The notes: generated by a model from the letters alone, not told the origin. Shown: positions 47,036 through 63,534, counted from the first letter of the stretch. The stretch is DNA of 64,000 nucleotides from Zanthoxylum bungeanum (GCA_019454045.1 SKCR01021359.1:1-64000); one strand, 5' to 3'. Program-made: numbers and translations.

Positions 47036-49215
47036 ACTTAAAAGTCATCCAGTAACGCCGTGTTTCGCCGTTTTTGCTTATTTCAACTCCGAAACACTCT
47101 CCGGCAATTGTTCCAACTCCCAAAACACATCCACTACATTCATATGACATCAAATTCATCACAAAATTTCCAGTTTTACAGAATCTGATCCAGAAACCAA
47201 AAATTCTAATTTTCATGCTTTAAATCCAAATTTTCAAGATTAATCTAGTTAATCATAACACCAACTAAAGTCACCACATATGAACAACCCAAGAACAATT
47301 CTAGGTGTCACAAGAGTGGTCATAACATTCTAGAATAGCAACTCATCAACAATTGATCAATTTGGATACAAATTACACTAATTTCACCCAAATCTACTTC
47401 ACACATGTTTCATCACTTCCAATTCATCACCAACAACCAAAAGCCCCAAAATTTCAGAATTGAAGGAACCCTAGAACATTTCTAAATCATCAAGAAATAA
47501 GAAATTAAATTTCTAAGTTTAGGGTTAAGTGGATTACCTTTTAATCACTTGAAATCCCAAACTTTTTTCTTGATTTTCCTTCATTTCTTCCTTTGGATCA
47601 TCAAACATGATTATTGAGACATATTTGGGAGTTCAATCGGTCAAGAAGATGGGTTAAAGGAAAATGAAAAAAAATTTAAATAAAAGGGAGTGATGACCGA
47701 CTTCAAGAGGGCAATTTTGTCCAATTTAAAATTTAATCAAATTAAATTAATATTAAGCTTTTAAGTGGCCAATCAAATTGACACAAATTTAGCTTAATAA
47801 ATTAATGCCATGTGTTCAAATAATATTTGGAAAAAATTCATAACATTTATGAAAAAAGGTTTATTAATTAATCATTTAAATATTTAACAATTAAATATTC
47901 AAATAATCAATTAATATAAATATTATTATATATGTATTTTTATTTACAATAAATAACAAATACATATATTTATGGCATGTGTCAAAATCTCATTTGACGA
48001 ATAATTAATGTGTATCTAATAATATTATGTATCAAATACAAATACACAATAATTATTATCGGATAAAATCTCATAATGCATGTGTTATCGTTTAACCGAT
48101 TAAACAATCCGAATTAACTCATTTAATCCGATGAAGTATTATGAATAATCCATATTATTCATATCGCGTTGCCCAAGTGCTCAACAAGTACACTTCATAT
48201 TGTGGGACTCTCTAAGTTTAGGTTTATCCGTCACGAAATCAAATTTCGTATCCATAATCCACCCACTTATGGATTATGACGACCACGAATAATCTCGCTA
48301 AACTATGCAAGTCGAGGTCATTGCATACGTATAATCCATCCGTCACAGGCTATCTGTATTATACCTGTGATATAAATGAAAACGTCAAATTTGTTCGGTA
48401 TAATACAATCGACTTTCAATTTACGATCTCTAAATAACACTCGGAACTGATTTCCAAAGCTATACCACGGCCATGGATTTACTAGATCGTAAACACGTGA
48501 GGATGCCTATGCCATGTACACAGGACTGACGGATCTTATCTTGATACGCACTGGATATCATGAGCATCAGTCCACACCCAACGAACAGGCGGAGGTCTGA
48601 TCTAAATAGATCGGTGACGTGACTGCCATCAAAATATGGAGGATAACTCATATATCCCACTGTGGTATCTCAAGTTAAATGACCACTATGCTCGCTCAAC
48701 TCGAGAATATTCCTATTGACGTTGGTGTACTATTCTATTAGGAAATCTTCAGTGAGTCGTTCAGTGTCTTATCAAATAAACATCTATATGTCTATACGAG
48801 TCTCCCAAGACTCATGGTTCATTGGGATAAATCATCGGACCAAGTCACGATATACGACATGTACTGGTCTCAGCGGATTTTACTAACCGACCCGTGTTAG
48901 TAAATCTTGACCAGAAACTTTATTTAAGGATATATATCTTATAGTGCGCTTTCTAATGTCAATTACAAACTACGTTGTAACTGCGCACTATATTGTAAAT
49001 CCTAGGGTCATTGTCTAATATACACGTATCATTAAACCGGATTCAGTTTTGATCTAATCGTAATCAGATATCTAATCGTAATTAGATCGAATAAGTGTAT
49101 AAAAGACAAGGGTGCTACCATTAAATTAGTAATATTATGGAAAATAGAATTGCTCGTATTTATGAATCAGACATAAATACGATTCGGATTGGCACTCTGA
49201 GCACCAACCCTAACA
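47036..49215 (-). repeat. truncated copia LTR (minus)
   Basis: On the minus strand it begins TGTTAGGGTTGGTGCTC at 49215 and resembles 14830-17299 (shared blocks GCCCAAGTGCTCAAC, CCACACCCAACGAAC and others), though diverged. Its 3' end and PBS are missing on the left. Confidence 0.75.
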
Positions 49216-51170
49216 GGTATAGCATTTAACAAGACAAGAATAGTTCACGTCTCGATATGCACACATAAATCACGAGGCTAAGGGAGATGGAAAGCTGTCT
49301 CCTGTCGGTCGTGTCCCGGGAGTTTTCAAGGTGTGACAAAGGTAATAAAAAAATGACCTTATTAACAACTTGTCCAATGAAACCAACAAGGCCAGAAGGA
49401 ATACTTGATTGCACACGACCTCTCTAAGTCCATCAATGCTAGAAGAAATTCAAGAGTGGAGCCTCAGTTTCCTTGTTTTCACATCCATTGTTTCCTCTAA
49501 TTGTACGCCAACATAATTCTCGATGGGCTCTCGATTTTTGTAGCCATTGTGAAATTTATGATAATGATTCTGACCATTGTACACTCTTGTACACTTAGGG
49601 TAAACTATAGAAATTATAATATAACTACATTAATTAAGAAAAATCCTAAATTAATGTTTCTATGACTAAGAACATACACTCTAAAGTCTAACAAAAAATC
49701 ACACTGTAATCTAAACAATAATTAAAATGTTGAAAAGTAAACAACAAAAAGTAAACAAATAACACCGAATTTGTTTAAGAAATAGAAAACTCTTTGTATA
49801 GAAAAGCCACTATGGGCATAGGTTACCACTCGAATTCACTATAAAGAGAAACTTACAGTGATGGTTAAAACACTTATAGCAAAACCCTTACTGACTCAAT
49901 TACCCCAACTGTAATAACCCAAGAAAACTCATCAAGTCTGCACCATGTAGCCTTCTCTAGAACCTCTGAAGTCTCTTGTAGTAAATCCAATAGCAAACTC
50001 ACTCTTGTCAGAACTCTGACGACCAATCTCCAACTCAGAACTATAAAGGTTGGGGTTTGTTAGATTTGGTGTTATGATGGTTACTAAAAAAAAATGTTCG
50101 CCAAGAACAAAAAGGCATGAAATCAATGGAGTCTTCAATTGTGAACTCCTAAAGAAGATGAAAATAAAAATATAAAGGCTCTAAATATTATGTTTCCAAC
50201 CTTAGGTAAAATGGCTAAGGCTTTATTGCTATTGGTAGGGTTTTTAAGTCTCCAAAAGCCCTTAAAACGTTTCCAAAATAAGCAAAATATATATGGCCGT
50301 TTGAACGCCAGTCAAACCCGTATTGTTCTCCAAACAGCGTTCGAATAATAAACGCCATTGAACGCAAAGCTACTGGAAGGTTTCTTTCGAACTCTGAGAC
50401 GAACGCAACTCGATTTTGAAAACACTGGAAGGTTTCTTTTGAACTCTGAGACGAACATGAGCTCTAAAATCTTCATCCAACCCCTTCCAAATGCTTGTCC
50501 AATTCCTCTGAGATCTTCAAAACTCATTACAATTCTATTGAACTTGATTTATTACGGAATTGGCCAACACACAGACCCAACACATTGGAATAACATCGAG
50601 CTCTGAAGATTTTTAAAACACTATGGATCGTTATAATTGAAAGTGAAAGAGCTTTCACGCACGGAGCAATGAATTATCTTTTACAAGAAATTTGAATGGA
50701 ATGTAATTTTTGTTTAGGGAAAATGGCAATTAATTACTATTTTAATACTTGTAGTTTTTCAAAATATAAGTTTTAGTCTTTGTCTTTAAATATTTTTAGT
50801 AAATTTTGAGTTATTTTTATTCGTGTTAAATGAATTGAATACTAAAAAACTATCTAAAGTAAAAAACTTATTTTAAAATAGATACAAAGTGAATCGATTA
50901 ACAAAAAATATTAACAACATGACCTAAAACTTATATTTCTAAAAATATAAGGATTAAAGTATTATTATAACAATTTATAAGATAATTGAGTGTCATTTTC
51001 CTATTTGTTTGTGATTTTGGAGTTGGGGATAAAATTGAGATAAATGATATTTTTTTTATTACACAATATTGTTATATTTGAAAACTACATGGACTAATTT
51101 GATAATTCCGTTTTTCATTGTCTAAGCTTGTACATTTGAATAGCAAATATTCACAATAGCCTCAATGAGT
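49216..51170. other. no gene recognised; repeat-like and intergenic
   Basis: AT-rich. A doubled segment CTGGAAGGTTTCTTTCGAAC / CTGGAAGGTTTCTTTTGAAC followed by TCTGAGACGAAC lies at 50373-50455, after a GCGTTCGAA-like stretch at 50300-50365. No domain was recognised on either strand. It is probably old LTR sequence followed by the 3' flank of the kinase gene. Confidence 0.4.
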
Positions 51171-51178
51171 TTTATTGA
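51171..51178 (-). terminator. polyadenylation signal of the CPK29-like gene
   Basis: AATAAA on the minus strand lies about 120 bp beyond the stop codon at 51297, a usual 3' UTR position. Confidence 0.45.
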
Positions 51179-51296
51179 GGACAAAGCATAGACATCAAAA
51201 TGATACAGCTCAATTTACAGGCAACATATGAGAGTTGAGATTCTGGGCAGCTCCTGGATTTATTATATATACACATGGTAATAGCACTTTGGATTT

Positions 51297-55436
<4,140 letters not shown>

Positions 55437-56977
55437 TGAAAGAGATTATGATGATGATGATCAACAAATTAAGAGATATTTTTAAGAATTTTTGGGCAGG
55501 TGGGTTTGGTCTGTTTAGGGACTTTAAAAGAGCAAATTGAGAAAGTTTAAAAAAATTAGGATGTTTATGGCTTTTGCTTATTCTTCCGATGCTTTATTCT
55601 TGTTGGTGCTTTGCTTTTGCCCATTGGATGGTGCTGAGTATCAGTTTTCCCTTTTTGCTTACATATTGCTTAAAAAAAAGGTAACATGAACGACCTGAGT
55701 AATTTTTTGGGGCGGGTATCATCCAAAAAAATTAATAAATGATTTATATATTTTTAATTATTTTTAATATTTTAATACGCATAATAATAAATTATTAGAT
55801 TATTATAGATGACATAATAGTCTTCTAGATTTTGTCCAAAAGACAGATGCGTGAAGCTTAACACAATTTAGCATGGGACAAGCTTTCAGTTGTAATTTAC
55901 CTTTTTGTTTCGATCCATTAGGCCGTTGTCGGAAATTCCCAAAAGGCCCACATAACGGAAGTATACGTTGGAAGTATATCCAAGTCCAACCATTTGAATC
56001 CAAAATTTAATTTATATTATTTATAAAACCAAAATTATGTTAGTAGTTATAATTAAAATCTATTGACAATTCATATATATGATACCAATTGAAATAATTA
56101 ATTTTTTTTTTTAAAAAAAATAGAAATTTATTAACAAACATCAGAAACCCGTTATTTGGTATCCGAAAATAAAAAAAAAAATTATTTATTACCTAACTAA
56201 CAAAGTAATTTTTCTTATAAAATACCGGAAACCACAACCGATCAAAATTATTTTGGTACCTAGTTACCAAACTGAAACATAATCATTATCCACTAAATTT
56301 CGGATATCATGTAATATTTTCGATCAAATAATATTAGGTATCTAAAATAAACGATTATATTATCATCTCTAACTAAGTACAATCATATTTAATTTGATAT
56401 TTTTCGTAGAGTGATGATATTTCCCCAATCACACTTGAAAAAAAAAGTCATCGCTGTTTAATTGAATTTCAAATAATTAATAATTTACATAAATAATTAA
56501 AGGGTAAATATTTTAATTTTAATTTTTGACTTAAAACTAAATTTTTAAATTTGGACCATTGATATCTTCCGATCCAATCGGAACCAGTCAAGCCTCCCTC
56601 TTTGTAAGTTGTATCCTTTGTGTGTGCACAATGGCCTTTAATTGAAAAATGATGCATATAATAATGCAGCTATAGTGATATTTGACCCTTCAATTCACCA
56701 ATTTCTGACCAGAGCAAAGCGATAAGAGATTTATATCGGTGGAAGTTTTGATACTGATGAGATGAAATATTATATCTTACAGCAATGAAATCTCGTTAAG
56801 CTTCATTTATGATGTGTTCAAGGAGAATACAAATTATTGATTTATAAATTCATGCCAAACAAAAGCCTGAGAGAGAAAATTGTAATAAAAAGTAATTCTA
56901 AAAATAAATGAAATTAATTTAAAAAAGAGACTTGTAAGATAAATTAGAGTAAAATATCACCACTCTTACAAAATATA
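55437..56977. other. promoter side of CPK29 and intergenic
   Basis: Upstream of the kinase start codon, with a (GAT)n-like run at 55448-55462 (minus (ATC)n) in the 5' UTR. A TTTTAAAG-like AT core on the minus strand near 55520-55530 may act as a TATA element. Beyond 55700 the sequence is AT-rich with no exon recognised. Confidence 0.4.
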
Positions 56978-56985
56978 CATACAGC

Positions 56986-57746
56986 TAGGGGTGGGCGCGG
57001 TTCAATTTGGTTCGGTTTTTGCTAAAAACCGAACCAAACCATATTTTACGGTTCGGATTTTTTACCTCTCAAACCAAACCATTCAATAACGGTTTGGTTC
57101 GGATTGAAAAATTTTTAAACCAGAGGTTTACGGATTGGTTCGGTTCGGTTTACGGATTATTATATTTAAAAACAAATTTTTATCCACTTAAGTGCAAAAA
57201 AAAATAGTATATTAAACAAATAGTATGAAGTGTTAGAGTGTAAGTTGTGATTCCATGGAACACATGCACTCCATAAAGGATTGAAAAATGAGGCACAATT
57301 AATTATTGTATTTTTTAAAAAATACCTCGAATAATAATGCTACCATCATTCTAATTAAGAACAAATCAAACATCTTACTTTCAAGAATAATGATGCTACC
57401 ATAAAACAAAAATTTAAGAATAAAAGTATTAATAAATAAATTTAAGAACAAAAGTATTAATAAATAATATATTAACAACAAATTTAAGAATAAAAATATT
57501 AATATACTAATAAAATTAAAAGAAAAATATAAATTTTTTAATAAAATATATAATTTTTTAAATATAACGGTTCGGTTCGGTTTTACAGGTGCGGTTCGGA
57601 TTAGCTCCTGAACCGAACCGTAAACCGTTTGGGGTGGGCCAAACCGAACCGCAAACCGAACCGTTAGAAAAAAAATCGTAAATTCGGTCCGGTTTGGTTC
57701 GGTTTGCGGTTTGGTTCGGTTCGGTCGGTTTTTTTGCCCACCCCTA
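56986..57746. mobile_element. hAT-type MITE, 761 bp, perfect TIR and TSD
   Basis: It begins TAGGGGTGGGC and ends GCCCACCCCTA (perfect 11 bp inverse), with identical 8 bp duplications CATACAGC at 56978-56985 and 57747-57754. Both arms hold many GGTTCGGTT/AACCGAACC copies that can pair over long distances. The middle is AT-rich and has no transposase. The 8 bp duplication and ends fit hAT. Confidence 0.9.
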
Positions 57747-57917
57747 CATACAGCAATGGACTTCTGGGCCGGGGCCTGTAAAATTCATTTATTTTAGTGT
57801 GTTGAAATTTGAAAAGTTTTGGCCCTTAAATTAAAATTATTAATGGCCAGTAGATTCTTGATTGCCACAGAAAAAATTCATTCAGAATTTTGTGGAATTC
57901 AAAGTGTTGACGGGTGA

Positions 57918-59502
57918 TTTTGGTCTCAGGGGTAATATCGGGAACGAGATAGAGCTCCCGAGATAATCCTCCCCCAACTGTGAATTTGTTTGGTTATGGG
58001 GGACCAAAAACAAACTTTGACAAAAAAACGGATAAAACAAACAATCAACGAAGAGTTTTTACGTGGTTCGGCGGGATGGATCCAGCCTACGTCCACGGGC
58101 ACAAAATGAGTGGGGGTGTTTTATTACTGGAATGCGCTCGGCCGACCTGTTTTACGACTGGTCAAAGACTTTGACTCAAAGTGGAACCGAGCTGTTTGTG
58201 TTCTGCCTTTTACAAGATAGTTCTATTCTCTTTTTTAAGATCTTTTTTGACTATCCACTAACCAACCCCTACAAATGTGTTTTCCCTCCCTTTTTATACT
58301 AGTGAACGTGTAGCACCGTTCCCGAACCTAGGTGATGTCACCCACGTGGATTCCTGAATCGTTGACCGGCTCTCTTCCCCAAAGCTACCTGGGCGAGAAC
58401 AAACCTACTACCTCGTTATCATGCCCCTTCACCTTATCTCGTACTCTGCCCCATGTGATAGTGATGTTTCAAACCTTCTTTGTACTCTGCTCCATGTGAT
58501 AGTGACGTTTCAAACCTTCCTTGTACTCTGCCCCATGTGATAGTGACGTTTCACCCCTTTCTTACACTCTGCCCCATGTGAGGGTGATGTTACGAACCTT
58601 GAGAGGATCAAGCGGTGGAGAATGATATAAGGAAGAGTCTGGAATACCCTGCCAACAGGTCGGTCTCCAAGAGGTCGGTCAAAATGATCTTCTGAACCGA
58701 GAATGCTTATGCCGATCTGATAATGCCCGAACATATCATGTGATTGGTGTTGGACCATAAAGTGGTCGGTAATAATCGTCAGAACATGCCACGTCATATG
58801 GTCGGCACTACTCTGAAGGTCGGGCCGATACTAAGAGGCTGGTCAAGGGAGAGAATCAAACCTTATGGAAGCTGGACTCCCATACGAGGAAAATACCCTC
58901 TCTACCCTCGCCGCACTGCTCAGATGCCTTGGTGCTAGAAATTACCACCAACATCTGTCCCATAGTTCTCGGTTCCAACAAGTGTACGAGTTGGTGCCGG
59001 GAACTACAAAAAGAATGGTGCGGCTGATCAACTGGCAGCCGACTTTCGAAATCCAAGAAAGAAAAAATCACCTTGGCCCGAAAATATCTCGTCCTTGGTG
59101 CAATTTATGTGCTCGGTCGAATGTTTTCGCGACTGTCTTTCCCGGCCAAAGTGAAATCCCCCTTTTACCATTTTGGGAGCCGTCCCTCGAGACCCGCAAA
59201 CGTCACATTCTCTTAAATGCCTATCAAATCATTTCTAGGGTTTAATCTGAGCCTGACACTTGTCATCCATCCGCTGGCTTCCCGCCAAAAGCAAAACAAC
59301 TCGACCGCTCACCATCAACCAAAGGGACGCCCAATCTCGACCGTTCATCCAATTCTAACAGATCACTCCTGAAATCGACACATGGCGCACCTCTGAGGCT
59401 CTTTCTTAATCCAACGGTCTCAGATACACCGAACCGACTATAAGAAAATAAAGTAAGCATCTTTCTTCTCTTTTACAAAAAATTCGAATTGCCCCGACTG
59501 CA
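57918..59502. repeat. LTR-like block next to the LOG fragment
   Basis: It contains TTTACGTGGTTCGGC and CCTACGTCCACGGG, words common in plant gypsy LTRs around the transcript start, and many AGGTCGG/GTCGG motifs. It may start TGTTGACGGG near 57917 and end at GACTGCA near 59502, but no second copy is present, so the borders and orientation (probably plus) are uncertain. It abuts the broken end of the LOG exon. Confidence 0.45.
58435..58597. repeat. four ~41 bp tandem repeats
   Basis: Four units of TACTCTGCCCCATGTGATAG followed by TGACGTTTCAAACCTT, with few differences in the first three and more in the fourth. Confidence 0.8.
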
Positions 59503-59503
59503 A

Positions 59504-59654
59504 GATTGCCACCGCCATATACCAGGTGCATATTTCGCTCCGCTATGACTCGCCTCAATTCCTTCGCAGCCTCGATGAATTCTGGTTTATTACCAGAATT
59601 GGATCCACAGAAAACACAAATTCGCTTGATTCGCTGCTGTGAAGTTGCTTCCAT
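59504..59654 (-). pseudogene. LOG: LOG-type cytokinin riboside 5'-monophosphate phosphoribohydrolase, first-exon fragment
   Basis: LOG enzymes release active cytokinin bases from nucleotides. The minus strand starts MEATSQQRIKRICVFCGS, continues NSGNKPEFIEAAKELRRVIA and HLVYGGG, and then leaves the family (expected SxGLMGLVS). Thus about 45 residues of the N-terminal Rossmann part remain, without the PGGxGTxEE motif. The break coincides with the LTR-like block on the left. Upstream, TATAAAT on the minus strand near 59700 is a plausible promoter, so promoter and start are kept but the body is lost. Confidence 0.75.
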
Positions 59655-59697
59655 TTTCTCTCTTATCTAGATGTGTCGAAGAGAGAAATGACGGGCT

Positions 59698-59706
59698 GAA
59701 TTTATA
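59698..59706 (-). promoter_or_regulatory. TATA box before the LOG fragment
   Basis: CTATAAAT on the minus strand, about 50 bp upstream of the ATG at 59654. Confidence 0.35.
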
Positions 59707-59709
59707 GAA

Positions 59710-60110
59710 CCTGAAAATGGGTGAGTAATAATTGCACTAGTACCTGCCAAATGACAATTATTAGAAGAACGTTAAAATAAATCGTGAAAAGTCAAAAAGT
59801 ATAAATCTTGTCGGCGAAAATAAAGATAAAAACAAAAGAAAAGCAAATCAAAGCAATAATTAAGGCAGTAGAATTGTGTACGCAATACGTCACTAGTTTG
59901 GTATAAATTCATCAGGATGCGTCTCAAGAATCCATTCCTTACTCAGCCACCACTAATGAATTAGCTCTCATCTTTGTGATTGCCAAACACCATTCATTTT
60001 GTCTTAAAATACTTCGTTTGTTCCTTTCCTACAAAAACAACACACAAAATTAAAAATTCTACAACATGTATACACAAAATATGAAAACAGAAATTACAAC
60101 AAATGCATGG
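59710..60110. other. 3' part of the Athila-related element or intergenic
   Basis: AT-rich and non-coding. Its right end joins the GGGAGGCAACCC motif (about 60110-60121 on the minus strand), which in Athila elements lies shortly after the pol frame. The left border of the element is not resolved. Confidence 0.35.
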
Positions 60111-60171
60111 GTTGCCTCCCCGCTAGCGCTAAATTTTACGTCTTCAGCCAGACGTGACTGAAATCTATTTC

Positions 60172-61458
60172 TCAAGGAGGTTTCAGCGTCGTTTTGGATG
60201 TCCGATTAAAGACAATCCCATGAGCGTTGCTTTTGAAGGGTCTCTTCCAACGGTAAGGTGGCAAAAAGAGTTTTGTCTCATTCAGTGCTTGTGCTACCTT
60301 TTTAAACTTTGTCGCTCCAACAATTCCTGCAAAGAAAGAAAGAAAATCAGGAGGTCTCGTATGATGCTTGACTTGGAATGGGAGTTCCATTCTGTCAAGC
60401 TTCTGGGCGATATCTTTGATTTGTACTCCCCAAAACAGCGATGTTTCTCCTGAATGCTCTGGATCTTTATTAAGGTCAGACATTTGCTCCTCCATTTGAT
60501 CTGCTTCTTGTTCCACCTTTTCTTCACAGATGTATTTGAAAATTTCTGCATTCAGCTCTTCATCTGTCATCTGTGAAATATATGTTTCAAAATTTTCAAC
60601 CTGAGGATGTAAAGAAATGTCAGATTTTAGGTCTTCATCCTCTGATATGACTGGAATGGATGGTTCAGATAGATCTTCTTCAAACATCATGGTAAAACAT
60701 GCTCCAAGATCTTCATTTTGAGGATTGAAAGTTTGATCCTCCATTGTTGGTGCAGTTGGTACAAATAGATCAGTTTCATCCTCGTCAGAATCTGAATAAT
60801 AAAAGTCAAATTGAGACTTTGCTGGTTCAGGCACCTGAACTGATACCTCTGGTTGTTGATACTGCTCAGCCTCTTCCTCTGTTAAAGTGTCATTGTGAAA
60901 TGATTGGTACTCGAAGGCTTCATCAGTGTCATCTGAAACTGGTTCTTGAGGTATATAGCTCTGGTTCTCTGTTGATTGCCTCATTTGATCTGTCATATTC
61001 TGAATGGATGCTGATTGTCTCTGAATACTTTCAAATTGATTCTGGCATGTTTCAAGCATTGTATCCAACTTTTCGTCTTGTTTCTTGACCCAATCTTTGA
61101 GCATGTCAATCATCTGATCTTCCTCTGATGATTCTGATTGTTGATGAAGATCGTAGGTGGATGGTGGATAAGATGGAAAATATGATGGTTCTTCGTACCT
61201 TGAATGATTCTGATAATTCTGCCACTCTGAAAGGTAAATACATTGATCGCTCGGGTGGTTACCATCACAAATTACACATCTCCCCATTTCGTTCTGATGA
61301 GTAAATGTAGAATTGCTTGGTTCAGGCATCCAGTGATAATTGTTGGGCTGGACAACAGGCCTCAGAAAACCGGACTGTTGCTCCCAGATTTGGGGTGTAT
61401 ATTCTAGTAAAGCTCTTGATCTTTCAATCTCCCAATAATGTTCCATTTTTTTAATCAC
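60172..61458 (-). CDS. intact 428-codon ORF of a non-autonomous Athila-related element
   Basis: The ORF starts 95 bp after the PBS. The N-terminal part includes MGRCVICDGNHPSDQC, a zinc-knuckle-like CxxC-(x)4-H-(x)4-C as found in the Athila gag spacer. A coiled-coil-like segment follows (DEKLDTMLETCQNQFESIQR), then a long acidic, Gln- and Ser-rich region. The C-terminal part is basic with KRPFKSNAHGIVF. No capsid, protease, RT or integrase domain is seen. About 60 bp downstream the minus strand has GGGAGGCAACCC. Being open over 1.29 kb amid decayed elements, it may encode a retained Gag-derived protein. Function unknown. Confidence 0.65.
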   Translation of the reverse strand: MIKKMEHYWEIERSRALLEYTPQIWEQQSGFLRPVVQPNNYHWMPEPSNSTFTHQNEMGRCVICDGNHPSDQCIYLSEWQNYQNHSRYEEPSYFPSYPPSTYDLHQQSESSEEDQMIDMLKDWVKKQDEKLDTMLETCQNQFESIQRQSASIQNMTDQMRQSTENQSYIPQEPVSDDTDEAFEYQSFHNDTLTEEEAEQYQQPEVSVQVPEPAKSQFDFYYSDSDEDETDLFVPTAPTMEDQTFNPQNEDLGACFTMMFEEDLSEPSIPVISEDEDLKSDISLHPQVENFETYISQMTDEELNAEIFKYICEEKVEQEADQMEEQMSDLNKDPEHSGETSLFWGVQIKDIAQKLDRMELPFQVKHHTRPPDFLSFFAGIVGATKFKKVAQALNETKLFLPPYRWKRPFKSNAHGIVFNRTSKTTLKPP

Positions 61459-61553
61459 CTGAAAACAAAAGAAAGAAATAAAAATTACAGATAAAGAAAA
61501 TTAGATACGAGTAAATTGGATAGCTTCAAAATTAATAACTCAAGAAAAATAAG

Positions 61554-61571
61554 TCCCCGGCAACGGCGCCA
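61554..61571 (-). other. primer-binding site, Athila type
   Basis: TGGCGCCGTTGCCGGGGA on the minus strand, 6 nt after the LTR end at 61578. Confidence 0.85.
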
Positions 61572-61577
61572 AAAACT

Positions 61578-63534
61578 TGACCGGCGTAAACACACACGTA
61601 TAACGCAAGCGCACGTATCGTTCAAGTAGTATAAAAATATCGATCCCACGAGGACTTAATTCCTACTGTTGTTATTAATTATTGATACTATTTATTTACA
61701 GGTATCTAATTATAGGGAGAAGGGAATTGATTGCTTTTGGTTGGTTGAATGTGGTTTTGCAAAAATAAAATAAAAACAGACTCAAAAGAAAATACTAAGG
61801 AAAATAAAATAAAAGACTCAAGGATCTAGGGTTTTGACTCCACACAATATTATTATAAAGATGAATTGATTCTCTTATTTATGTGTAATAAATTAATTTG
61901 CTAACCTGGAACACGAAAATATGCAAAAGCCTCTGTCGATGGTCAGACGCAAATACCCAGCATAACCCAATTGAACCATATGTCTATGTCAACCAAATTA
62001 CCTGGATTCATTAAGATTAAGTTCCAATTATGGCTACCCCCGCCCGACAGGTATATGTCTATCCTGTAAGGAAATCTATTAAAGGGTTATCTATCCTCAA
62101 GGAAGATCGTGAGCTATTGAATCTAAGACTGAAACCTAAAATCCCTATGTTTAGTTCATTTTAAGTTTACCACATCAATCTTATTGGTGATCAGACAACA
62201 AGAAGCATTAGGCTTAAGACTCAATAAACAAACTAAAGAATTACCCATAAAAAGAAAATCAATTATTAAGTGTGGATATTGTGTTTCATCATTTCCCTAG
62301 AATAAAATAAAATGCTGGGGTTAGAGGATCCACAATTAATATTTCTTATCTAGGAATCTCACTTATTATAATATATAAATTATTTTATATTCTGCTTTCT
62401 CATGAATTAATAATATTAAACATTTAAAACCAGCCATATAGGCGGCAATCCATTTAGTCCAATTACACCAGCCATATAGGCGGTAATTATCTGTCACATA
62501 AAGACCAGCCATATAGGCGGTAAGGTAATTTATATTTAAACCAGCCATATAGGCGGTAATAAAGTCTGACATTAATTAATCCGGTTAAATTATAATTTAA
62601 ATATTATAATTAAGTGAGATTTACCTAAATAATTATATTAAAGGTTTCACCTTTTACCCCAGCGGTAAATTAACTACAAAACATAAAGTAAATAAATAAA
62701 AAGTAGTAATAAAAACTAAAAATAAAAATACATAATTTTATTATTACAAAACTAGATGCTTCTTATGAAATCAGGGAAAAAATCCCAAGGAAAGCACACC
62801 AAATGAAGGGAAGAGGAGCTGAATTTATAGGCAAATTCTGGATCCAGCGTCGCGACGCCAAAGGTCTCAGCGTAGCGACGCTGGAATGCGGTTTTGGTCC
62901 ACGCGGGTTGACCACGCGTGATCTATCAGCAGAATATGGTGATGACACATGTCACGCGGTAACGGTGGTGCAATGAGAAGACGACACGTGGCATACGGTG
63001 ATTGGCTGAGCTTTCGGTCCAATGATCTTCTGACACGTGGCACGCGTTTAGGATTGGTCCAATGAGAGATTAACACGTGGCAGCATGTAATTCACCGGTG
63101 ATTCGGTCCAATGACAACTCGACACGTGGAACGCGCTTACTTGGTCTAATGAGATTTCAACACGTGACAGACGGTGCATTTTAACTGATCTTCTGTGATG
63201 ATGATACGTGGCACGGCGCACGTTAGCAAGGTCGGCGCACGTTAGTAAGTCCAATTTCTCAGATTCAGACACGTGTACCTCGGCGCACATTAGCATGTCC
63301 GGCGCACGTTAGGTATCGCGACGCGTAGGGTCCTGGCGTCGCGACGCGGCCAAATTACCGAATTGCCCTTTTGTCATTTTTTTCTCTATTTTGGCCCCAA
63401 ATTGCTTCCAATGCTTTCCCAACTTTATTTATCTGTAAAATAACACAAAACACATCAAAACGTTCACAAAAATCAAGAAACTATACAAAATATTAGGTTA
63501 AATGAGTGGGAAATAGTGATAGATTTACCACTCA
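61578..63534 (-). repeat. Athila-related 5' LTR, 1.96 kb
   Basis: On the minus strand it begins TGAGTGGTAAATC at 63534 and ends GCCGGTCA at 61578. It is similar in order to the Athila LTR at 18975-34672 (GAACGTTTTGATGTGTTTT near the start, ATACGCG and PBS context at the end). It includes four CCAGCCATATAGGCGG units at 62431-62560 and the ACGTG array at 62945-63280. No second LTR was found. Confidence 0.8.
62945..63280. promoter_or_regulatory. array of eight ACACGTGGC-like (G-box) sites in the LTR U3
   Basis: ACACGTGGCA or close variants recur near 62948, 62985, 63032, 63074, 63120, 63161, 63204 and 63270, spaced mostly 40-47 bp. CACGTG is the core bound by bZIP and bHLH factors. The position upstream of the predicted LTR promoter suits an enhancer. 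Function is inferred. Confidence 0.6.

Noticed and set aside
49420..49610. Possible zinc-knuckle frame on the minus strand
   Set aside because: Only isolated Cys/His residues with no recognisable gag context; not strong enough to annotate.
57866..59511. Insertion flanked by a 9 bp repeat GATTGCCAC, possibly a Mutator-like element in LOG
   Set aside because: The ends show no terminal inverted repeats and the left flank does not continue the LOG gene, so the shared 9-mer is probably chance.
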